A stretch of DNA of 12,937 nt from Spirochaetia bacterium (GTDB taxonomy: Bacteria > Spirochaetota > Spirochaetia > PWKH01), in contig JAIPFU010000032.1 in the NCBI GenBank assembly GCA_021736505.1, forward strand, positions 1 through 12,937, in the 5' to 3' direction. Shown here in pieces: positions 7,173-12,937 of the stretch. Under the pieces are notes generated by a model. That model was not told where the DNA came from, ran no database searches, and worked only from the letters and a program-made list of their open reading frames with translations. The first letter of the stretch is position 1. Each line of letters opens with the position of its first letter. The translations under genes were made by a program, and so were the position numbers.

Positions 7173-7194
7173 ATAATATTTAGGAGGAATTTTT

Positions 7195-8175
7195 ATGAAA
7201 AAGTTGGTAAATTTGATGCTCGTGCTGTTGGTGGGGACGCTTTCAGTATTAAGCGCACAAGGGTCCCAGGAAAGCGCTAACTTAACTCCTGAGACCGAAG
7301 ATGCTATTGAAATAACAGTAGTTTATCATGACACAGGAATTGAATTCGGTCAAGTTATCAGAACTGGTGCTATGGCTGCAGCCGAGGAATTCGGTATAAA
7401 GGTAAACTGGGTTGGCCCTATTGGTATTGATGTTAACGAACAAGTGAACTTTATTGAAAATGCAATTACATCAGAAGTTGACGGTTTGGCAGTGTCAAAT
7501 GTTAATGCAGAAGCCTTGAACCCAGTCATAGATAAAGCTATTGATGCTGGAATCCCTACCGTAACTTTCAACAGTGAAGCAGCTGGTTCTAAAAGATTAG
7601 CTTTTTACGGTCAGGACCTTGTTGAATCAGGGTATATCCAGGGGCAGATTCTTGTAGAATATATGGGTGAAGAAGGTAAGGTGATTATTACTAGTGGTGA
7701 TGCTTCTGCATCCTGGTCTCAGGACAGGGAATCTGGGGTAAGAAAAGCCCTTGACAAATATCCTGGTATTGAAATAGTCCAGGTGCTGAGCACCGGATGG
7801 GAGGACCAGCAAATGTATGCAGCGATTGAAAATGCTCTACTTGCAAATCCTGATTTGACAGGTATGGCTTCCCTTGGGGCTCCCACAAGCATGGCTACAG
7901 GTAGAGCTTTGCTGAGAAATGATAAATATGACAAAATTATGCATGTTTGCCATGATTTGATGCCGGAAACATTGGATAATGTTAAAGCAGGGGCAACCAA
8001 GGCAACATTAAGTCAAAATCCATTTATGCAGGGATATCTTCCTGTTAAAAATCTCTATCTCCACCTTTCTGAAGGTAAAGAACTTCAGAGCGAAGATACA
8101 GGAATTCTCCGAGTTGATTCAACGAATGTTGATGAATATTTGCAGAAATTAGAGAATGGAGAACCAATTGGTTAA
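7195..8175 (+). CDS. rbsB-like: Periplasmic sugar-binding protein of the ABC importer
   Basis: This type I periplasmic binding protein (Peripla_BP_4/RbsB class), 326 residues, captures the substrate and delivers it to the permease. It has a Sec signal peptide (MKKLVNLMLVLLVGTLSVLSA) with likely cleavage near Ala21. No lipobox cysteine is present. The two-lobe fold is evident from repeats such as VDGLAVSNVNAEALNPVID (95-113). Aligned by eye with E. coli RbsB, Arg141 and Gln235 have counterparts (Arg178, Gln274), but the DR pair carrying Arg90 is replaced by NS (126-127) and the AQND region by SLGAPT (226-231). The pocket therefore differs from classic ribose binders. The ribosome site is strong (AGGAGG 7182-7187, 7 nt spacing). 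A 9-bp stem-loop follows the gene. Confidence 0.9.
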   Translation: MKKLVNLMLVLLVGTLSVLSAQGSQESANLTPETEDAIEITVVYHDTGIEFGQVIRTGAMAAAEEFGIKVNWVGPIGIDVNEQVNFIENAITSEVDGLAVSNVNAEALNPVIDKAIDAGIPTVTFNSEAAGSKRLAFYGQDLVESGYIQGQILVEYMGEEGKVIITSGDASASWSQDRESGVRKALDKYPGIEIVQVLSTGWEDQQMYAAIENALLANPDLTGMASLGAPTSMATGRALLRNDKYDKIMHVCHDLMPETLDNVKAGATKATLSQNPFMQGYLPVKNLYLHLSEGKELQSEDTGILRVDSTNVDEYLQKLENGEPIG

Positions 8176-8261
8176 TATCACAATTTGGTAACTTGGCTAA
8201 TGGGACAAAACTCATACTATTTTTGAACCACCATTAGTTGCAACTCATGCTAATAAACATT

Positions 8262-8290
8262 GGTGCCTGATAGCATCCCTGTCAGGCATC
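8262..8290 (+). terminator. Stem-loop after the binding-protein gene, partial terminator or RNA stabiliser
   Basis: GGTGCCTGA (8262-8270) pairs with TCAGGCATC (8282-8290) over 9 bp including one G-U, with an 11-nt loop. The following tract is AT-rich but not a clean T run. It sits in a 156-nt gap between binding protein and kinase, the longest gap in the operon. It probably protects upstream message or lowers downstream expression. Nothing else recognisable lies in that gap. Confidence 0.55.
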
Positions 8291-8331
8291 TATATAAATT
8301 TATTTTCAAGTAAAAAATTAGGTAAAGAATA

Positions 8332-9294
8332 ATGACTCAAAAAGCAAAAATACATGTTATTGGCAGTTACGCTGTAGGTATGACCATGCGTACTGCATGT
8401 TTTCCAAAAGAAGGTGAAACCATTCCTGGTTATAATTTCACCCAGCTCCATGGTGGTAAAGGATCTAATCAGGCAGTCGGTGCAGCACGGATGAATGCAG
8501 ACGTAATGTTTACTTCCTGTATAGGGGAAGATATGCTGGGAGATGCTGCATTATCAATGCTTGGGAGTGAAGGAATTCGAACAGAGTCTGTGTTTCGTTC
8601 TTCGCAATCAAGTACTGGTGTTGGTTTTGTGATGGTTGGAGATAATGGAGAGAATGAAATCCTGATAGATCTTGGTGCAAATGAAGATCTTTCCAGAGAG
8701 CACATAGATCAATCTTTTAATTTAGGATTTGATGCTGATATTTTATTGGTTCAATTGGAAGCAAACTTGGATGCAGTATACTATGCAATGAAACTTGCCC
8801 AGAAAAAAGGTATTCCCTCTGTGCTTAATCCGGCACCATTTAGGGAGATTCCTGAAGAATTTATAAGACTTGCGACATATATCGTCCCAAATCAGACAGA
8901 ATCAGAAAGTCTTCTCAAACATAATGGAGTTTCTTATGATCTGTGTCTAGAATTGCACAACAAATATGGAGTGGATGTAATTCTTACTGCTGGTAAGGAC
9001 GGTGCATTTTATACTGATACAGATACTGACTCTATGGAAACTGTAATAAAAAATTTGAAGGTTGATAAAGTTCCTGTGATTGATACGACCGGTGCCGGAG
9101 ATTGTTTTAATGCTGCTTTGGCGGTTGCACTTGCAGAAAATAAGTCTATTTCTGAGGCAGTTCTTTTGGCCAATACTTCAGCATCTTTGTCGGTTCAGGT
9201 CGAAGGTGTTCTAGAATCATTACCTGATAGAGAAAAAGTTGAAAGCAAACTAATGAAAAGTGAAAATGCAGCATGTATAAATTTACTAAAATAA
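8332..9294 (+). CDS. PfkB-family sugar kinase, ribokinase-like with altered sugar pocket
   Basis: This cytoplasmic kinase of 320 residues (E. coli ribokinase has 309) would phosphorylate the imported sugar at the 5-OH with ATP. PfkB marks are complete: GGKGSNQAVGAAR (41-53), VLNPAPF (164-170), and the anion-hole and catalytic segment DTTGAGDCFN (251-260), with Asp257 as the base. Against E. coli ribokinase, the ribose contacts Gly42, Lys43, Asn46 and Glu143 are kept at the same numbers, but Asn14 and Asp16 are Ala14 and Gly16 (GSYAVGM in place of GSINADH). Loss of two hydroxyl-binding side chains argues against plain ribose as preferred substrate and fits a deoxypentose. The ribosome site AGGTAAAG is weak, and the preceding stem-loop may tune expression. 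Followed by the pyranase after 26 nt. Confidence 0.9.
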   Translation: MTQKAKIHVIGSYAVGMTMRTACFPKEGETIPGYNFTQLHGGKGSNQAVGAARMNADVMFTSCIGEDMLGDAALSMLGSEGIRTESVFRSSQSSTGVGFVMVGDNGENEILIDLGANEDLSREHIDQSFNLGFDADILLVQLEANLDAVYYAMKLAQKKGIPSVLNPAPFREIPEEFIRLATYIVPNQTESESLLKHNGVSYDLCLELHNKYGVDVILTAGKDGAFYTDTDTDSMETVIKNLKVDKVPVIDTTGAGDCFNAALAVALAENKSISEAVLLANTSASLSVQVEGVLESLPDREKVESKLMKSENAACINLLK

Positions 9295-9320
9295 AACAAG
9301 AATAAAAAGGTACTTGATAT

Positions 9321-9791
9321 ATGAAAAAAAGCAGAATTTTAAACAAACATCTTAACAATGCGATCGCTTCAATGGGGCATGGCGATTATATTATTATCTC
9401 GGATGCGGGATTCCCTATACCTGAAGAGAAAAGGGTGGACCTGGCGATTGAAGCCGATGTACCAGGTATTGCTGATATACTTGAACTGGTGACCAGCGAT
9501 TTTATTTATGAACGGGTTATTGTTGCAAATGAACAGAAAGACCATAATCCTGAACATTTTAAAAGAGTTGATGAAATTTGTGATAGGTGCGATGTAGAAA
9601 CCATTCCCCATGAACAGTTAGTTGGAGAATATCCGCAAAAAGCAAAATTCATTATACGGACCGGGGGTTTTGAACCCTGGGGGAACGTTATTTTATGTTC
9701 CGGAGTAGATGCTCCTGTCTGGTTTCAAAAACCAGGAACTAGTGTACCCGATTATTACCAGGAACGGGTGGATTACAAAGAAGAGAAGTAA
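9321..9791 (+). CDS. rbsD-like: RbsD-family sugar pyranase (mutarotase)
   Basis: RbsD proteins interconvert pyranose and furanose forms so that the kinase gets its furanose substrate. Here 156 residues carry the family pattern: SRILNKHLNNAIASMGHGD with the catalytic His20, DAGFPIP with Asp28 (28-34), VANEQKDHNP (68-77), His97, and IIRTGGFEPWGNVILCSGV (111-129). Two things differ from E. coli and B. subtilis RbsD as I remember them: the tyrosine of the SPYAN motif is Trp120, which lines the sugar site, and about 27 residues extend past the usual end (from Asp130), including VWFQKPG and a charged tail. It lies between kinase and aldolase, and its stop is 3 nt from the aldolase start, so translational coupling is likely. 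FucU-type fucose mutarotase is the main alternative within the same superfamily. Confidence 0.88.
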   Translation: MKKSRILNKHLNNAIASMGHGDYIIISDAGFPIPEEKRVDLAIEADVPGIADILELVTSDFIYERVIVANEQKDHNPEHFKRVDEICDRCDVETIPHEQLVGEYPQKAKFIIRTGGFEPWGNVILCSGVDAPVWFQKPGTSVPDYYQERVDYKEEK

Positions 9792-9794
9792 TAA

Positions 9795-10475
9795 ATGAAA
9801 AATTTAGCAAAATATATTCAATTTACTGATGTTAATCCTGAGATGACCAGAACACAGTTGATAACGCATTGTGAAATTGTTGCTGAGTATGGTTTTAATG
9901 CAGCTATGATAGCTCCCTGCTGGGCGGAATTAGCCCAGGAGGTTATGAAGGGGGCTTCTAAAAGTCATGTGGCTTCATGTTTTTCATTTCCCAATGGTAA
10001 TGATACAACCGCAATGAAGACAGCTGCAGCTAAAGAGTTGATCAGTATCGGCGTTAGAGATTTTGATTTTACAGCACAAACTTCATATCTTTTGTCTGGT
10101 ATGTATGATGAATATTTCATTGAACTCAAGGCTATTGCAGATATTGCTAAAGTTGAGGGAGCACAGACCAAGGTAATTATTGAGTTTGGACTATTAAATG
10201 AAGAACAACGGAGGATTGGGGCAGAACTCGCGGTAGAGGCTGGAATAAATTATCTCAAGCAGTCAAGCGGATTTGTAAAGGGAATTCCTGCTGTTCCTGA
10301 AGATATTGCATTTTTAAAGGCTATTACTAAGGATAAGGTAAAAGTTAAAGGATCAGGGAATATTAATACTCGAGAAAAGGCTGTTTCCTTGCTAGAAGCA
10401 GGTGCTTCATTATTGGGAACTAGCTCTGCTGTTGCGATTGTTAAGGGGGAAACAGGAAATTCTTCAGCGTATTAA
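9795..10475 (+). CDS. DeoC/LacD-family class I aldolase, divergent
   Basis: Deoxyribose-phosphate aldolases cleave 2-deoxyribose 5-phosphate to acetaldehyde and glyceraldehyde 3-phosphate. This 226-residue protein has the size and fold pattern of the family. The Schiff-base lysine is Lys155 (LKQSSGF), the proton-relay lysine Lys185 (VKGSGNI), the aspartate Asp91 (FDF), and the phosphate-binding end is GTSSAVAIV (208-216). It diverges in the N-terminal strand, where the usual DHT-LKP is QFTDVNP (9-15), and at FPNGNDTT (65-72) and EFGLLN (130-135), where DeoC has FPLGANTT and ETCLLT. Chemistry should be retained while substrate choice may differ. It is the last gene of the operon, 3 nt after the pyranase, with its ribosome site (GAAGAGAAG) inside that gene. 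I withhold the deoC symbol because of the divergent substrate motif. Confidence 0.85.
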   Translation: MKNLAKYIQFTDVNPEMTRTQLITHCEIVAEYGFNAAMIAPCWAELAQEVMKGASKSHVASCFSFPNGNDTTAMKTAAAKELISIGVRDFDFTAQTSYLLSGMYDEYFIELKAIADIAKVEGAQTKVIIEFGLLNEEQRRIGAELAVEAGINYLKQSSGFVKGIPAVPEDIAFLKAITKDKVKVKGSGNINTREKAVSLLEAGASLLGTSSAVAIVKGETGNSSAY

Positions 10476-10479
10476 ACCT

Positions 10480-10548
10480 CATAAGTAATAGTTCTTATGC
10501 TCGTTCTTCAAATTAGAAGATATTTTTTTGAAATCCGAAGATTTTTTT
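10480..10548 (+). terminator. Tandem terminator-like hairpins at the operon end
   Basis: Three small hairpins follow the aldolase stop: CATAAG (10480-10485) with CTTATG (10494-10499); TCTTC (10505-10509) with GAAGA (10516-10520), followed by seven T at 10523-10529; and AAATC (10531-10535) with GATTT (10540-10544) around a CGAA loop, followed by TTTT. Each stem is short and AU-rich, but two of them run into T tracts on the plus strand, which fits intrinsic termination of the sugar operon. The remaining DNA to 10720 is AT-rich with no convincing promoter boxes, although one for the next gene is expected there. Confidence 0.6.
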
Positions 10549-10720
10549 GGGCTGACCATTAAGGTATTTAACCATAGGTGTGTTATTGTATATTTGTCAA
10601 TTTTAGAGACATTCCTTTATCACAATTTCATATAACTTATCTTTTTTTACGGCTTATGAACATTATGGAAAGTATCTTTTGTAACTGAAATTCTCTTGAG
10701 TGATAATATCGGGAGGTATT

Positions 10721-11752
10721 ATGTCATCACGCAATCATATAAAAAAATTAATCAATAAAGAAAAAGTTGATCACTGCGGGTTCTGGCTGGGCAAACCGCA
10801 CACCGAAACAACAGATATGCTTAATAAAGTATTGAAAACCGCAACACTCGAAGAAATTCAGCAAGTTTTTCAAGATGATATCCGCTGGATAACTCCACAA
10901 TATGTGAAATCAACATACGCACATCCCGATGGTTTTTCGATGCGTCCATGGAAGGATAAAAACCCCCACGGTCTCTCAGGGAAGGGATTACTTTCATACA
11001 ACTCTACAATTAAGGATTTAGATGCCATCAATTTTCCTAAAGTTGAACATATTGATTTTACGGAAATATTGGAAATGCTTAATAAACCGGAAGATGTTTA
11101 TAGATTGAGCGGTTTCTGGTCTCCTTTTTATCACGATCTTTCGTATCTGTTCGGAACAGAAGAACTTCTGGTTTTTCTTATGACTGATCCGGAAATCATC
11201 AAAGAAGCAACTGACCGTATATGCAGTTTTTATTATGATGCCAACGATCTTTTTTTTAAAAAAGCTTCTGATAAGATAGATGCTCTCTTCATTGGGAATG
11301 ATTTTGGAACCCAAAATGGATTAATAATATCACCGAATCTTTTTCGCCAGTTTTTCCTTCCTTGGATAAAAAGATTTGCAGAACAGGCACACAATTTTGG
11401 CCTTCAATTTGTTTTTCACAGCTGCGGCGGTATTGCAGATATCATTGATGATCTCATAAATGCAGGTGTAGACTGTTTGCATCCGATGCAGACAACAGCA
11501 AGAGGAATGGATCCTGAGACATTGTCTTCAAAATACTCAAGTCGTATTACCTTCATGGGAGGTATAGACACACAAGATTTGCTTTTAAATGGTACAAAAG
11601 ATGACGTGGATCGCGAAATTAAGAGATTATTTAATGCATTTGGAAATAGTTTTATACTCGGACCAAGTCATGAAGCTTTATTACCCTCAATCAATGTAGA
11701 AAATGTCATACATCTAGCTCAGCATAACAGAACTGCGGATGAAAGAGTATAG
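10721..11752 (+). CDS. URO-D/MtaA-superfamily protein, not a haem enzyme
   Basis: This 343-residue protein has the uroporphyrinogen decarboxylase (PF01208) barrel pattern: GNDFGTQNGLIISPNLFRQF (192-211), the metal-binding FHSCGG with His233 and Cys235, MGGIDTQDLL (279-288), and GPSHEALLP (314-322), whose His317 may replace the third Cys ligand of MtaA/CmuA methyltransferases. The N terminus (CGFWLGKP) lacks the MRQAGR arginines of true HemE, so porphyrin decarboxylation is unlikely. The reaction is unknown; relatives transfer methyl groups to or from corrinoid carriers, but no corrinoid protein is nearby. I chose the ATG at 10721 because GGGAGG (10711-10716) precedes it; the GTG at 10700 has no ribosome site. 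It is separated from the sugar operon by 245 nt and terminators, so a shared role is only suggested by position. Confidence 0.85.
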   Translation: MSSRNHIKKLINKEKVDHCGFWLGKPHTETTDMLNKVLKTATLEEIQQVFQDDIRWITPQYVKSTYAHPDGFSMRPWKDKNPHGLSGKGLLSYNSTIKDLDAINFPKVEHIDFTEILEMLNKPEDVYRLSGFWSPFYHDLSYLFGTEELLVFLMTDPEIIKEATDRICSFYYDANDLFFKKASDKIDALFIGNDFGTQNGLIISPNLFRQFFLPWIKRFAEQAHNFGLQFVFHSCGGIADIIDDLINAGVDCLHPMQTTARGMDPETLSSKYSSRITFMGGIDTQDLLLNGTKDDVDREIKRLFNAFGNSFILGPSHEALLPSINVENVIHLAQHNRTADERV

Positions 11753-11863
11753 GGCTTTAATAGAATATTTGGGATTTAAATGAAATGCATTAGTTTGAAC
11801 TAGATCTTGATGAAATGTTTTGTTCCTTACTTGAATGAAATTCATGTACGCAAAAGCTCTTAC

Positions 11864-12937
11864 TTATCCTTTTATGACAGCAAGGGGGAGAAGCTTTACA
11901 AGCGGGCGTACAAGATCACGCTGCTGATCCATAACCTCATCAATATTCTTGTATGCCCCCATTGCTTCGTCTAAATCTTTTTTTGAATGAAGATTATGGA
12001 ATATACCCAGACGGTCGAGTCGGGACTGCTCGTCTGCTAAATTGAGTTTTCGCTGAGCTTCTTTTCTTCCCATGAGGCGGCCTGCCCCGTGACTGCAGGA
12101 ATGAAAACTCTCAGGGTTACCCAAGCCTTCAACGATGTAGCTGGGGCTGCCCTGGCTGCCGGGAATGATTCCGCGCTGACCAAGCTCCGCTGAGGTGGCG
12201 CCTTTTCGATGAACCACCACCCGCTGACCGTAGTGAGTTTCAATACGTGCAAAGTTGTGATGGATATGGATTCTGTCGGTACTACTGAAGGGGCCGAAAT
12301 GATCGTGCATTACGGAGATTACCGTATCCATCATGCGTGTTCTGGATTCTGATGCAAACTGCTGAGCAAATTCCATTGCTTCAAAATAGCTTTTTCCCTT
12401 GGCTGCTTGTACTCTAGGATCGGTAGTAGCTGCTGGGCTTGGATGAGCAGTATCGATGGAGAGGGGCGCTAACTGCATATCTGGAAACTGCAGGTGATTC
12501 TTTTTTGCCTCGTTCTTGGCGATATCAGAGAATTCGCGGGCGATTGTGTAGCCGAAATTCCTGCTGCCGGAATGGAGCATTAACCAAATATACCCGTCAT
12601 CACCACGCTGAACTTCGATAAAATGGTTCCCTCCGCCTAAGGTTCCCAGCTGATAACGGGCAGATTCGAGTTCCCTCTGCACGGTTGGAACTTCAGGTGC
12701 AGCATCAAATCCTTTCCAGTGCTGTTTCTTTTTATGATGAGAAAAGCCCGCAGGTATCTCTTTTCGAATCCTTCTGACAGCCTTCTGCAGCTCCTTCAAG
12801 GAGCAGTCCTGCAGATCTGTTTGAACCGCGATCATCCCGCAGCCGATATCAACTCCAACGGCATTGGGGATGACTGTATCCACTGTTGCGAGAACCCCGC
12901 CGATGGGCATTCCAAAGCCTTTGTGAGCGTCAGGCAT
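11864..12937 (-). CDS. rtcB: RtcB RNA ligase, N terminus beyond right edge
   Basis: RtcB joins RNA 2',3'-cyclic phosphate or 3'-phosphate ends to 5'-OH ends using GTP and manganese. The 357 visible residues begin at PDAHKGFGMPIGG, which is internal in the family; roughly the first 50-60 residues are missing, so the methionine at the edge is not a true start. Active-site parts, numbered from the edge: GVDIGCG with Asp30 and Cys33, GGGNHFIE with Asn104 and His105, HSGSRNFG with His122, HHNFARIE with His227, and SHGAGR with His283, the guanylylated residue. All the expected catalytic residues are present. No RtcA or RtcR is visible in the window. It converges on the URO-D gene with about 110 nt between them, and its G+C is clearly higher than in the sugar operon. 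Confidence 0.95.
   Translation of the reverse strand: MPDAHKGFGMPIGGVLATVDTVIPNAVGVDIGCGMIAVQTDLQDCSLKELQKAVRRIRKEIPAGFSHHKKKQHWKGFDAAPEVPTVQRELESARYQLGTLGGGNHFIEVQRGDDGYIWLMLHSGSRNFGYTIAREFSDIAKNEAKKNHLQFPDMQLAPLSIDTAHPSPAATTDPRVQAAKGKSYFEAMEFAQQFASESRTRMMDTVISVMHDHFGPFSSTDRIHIHHNFARIETHYGQRVVVHRKGATSAELGQRGIIPGSQGSPSYIVEGLGNPESFHSCSHGAGRLMGRKEAQRKLNLADEQSRLDRLGIFHNLHSKKDLDEAMGAYKNIDEVMDQQRDLVRPLVKLLPLAVIKG

Noticed and set aside
7108..7194. Riboswitch before the binding-protein gene
   Set aside because: The gap is only 87 nt, lies inside an operon, and shows simple inverted repeats with no recognisable aptamer core.
10594..10636. Promoter for the URO-D gene (TTGTCA at 10594, TATAAC at 10631)
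   Set aside because: The two boxes are 31 bp apart and neither has a good partner at 16-18 bp, so I cannot support a promoter call.
1..12937. CRISPR arrays, tRNA or rRNA genes, toxin-antitoxin pairs, prophage genes
   Set aside because: No regularly spaced repeats, no tRNA-like cloverleaf and no matching small gene pairs were seen on reading the window.

Overview
The window looks like a piece of a bacterial chromosome, probably from a spirochaete. That placement is an inference from a spirochaete-style lipoprotein, a periplasmic binding protein with a QGSQE-type mature N terminus, and a Gram-negative importer layout. No rRNA or other marker fixes it.

Layout: (1) 1-2017, minus strand: a long lipoprotein-type gene that runs off the left edge with no stop in 672 codons and carries EF-hand-like calcium loops. 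(2) 2018-3498: about 1.5 kb without an intact gene. It holds a putative promoter and a perfect 20-bp palindrome for the lipoprotein gene, a second 20-bp palindrome, and a decayed ISAs1-type transposase with an in-frame TGA. (3) 3505-10475, plus strand: a LacI-family repressor, then a ribose-type ABC importer (permease, ATPase, binding protein), a ribokinase-like kinase, an RbsD-like pyranase and a DeoC-like aldolase. Two tandem terminator-like hairpins follow. (4) 10721-11752, plus strand: a URO-D/MtaA-superfamily protein not recognisable as a haem enzyme. (5) 11864-12937, minus strand: RtcB RNA ligase, with its N terminus beyond the right edge.

The 3.5-10.5 kb block reads as one sugar uptake and breakdown unit. 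A nearly identical 27-bp operator lies over the repressor's own promoter and again just upstream of the permease, so the repressor very likely controls both itself and the operon. Importer, pyranase, kinase and aldolase would take a sugar from periplasm to aldol cleavage. That combination fits 2-deoxyribose or a related deoxypentose better than ribose: ribose cannot use a DeoC step, and the ribose-contacting residues are altered in the kinase (Asn14/Asp16 replaced by Ala/Gly), the pyranase (Tyr120 to Trp) and the binding protein (Arg90 to Ser). The aldolase keeps its catalytic Lys/Lys/Asp but has an altered N-terminal substrate motif. The substrate is therefore the main open question.

The operon is visibly more AT-rich than its flanks (counted 60-base lines: 15/60 and 23/60 G+C inside, 30/60 and 33/60 in the flanking genes) and sits beside a transposase remnant, which suggests it was acquired.
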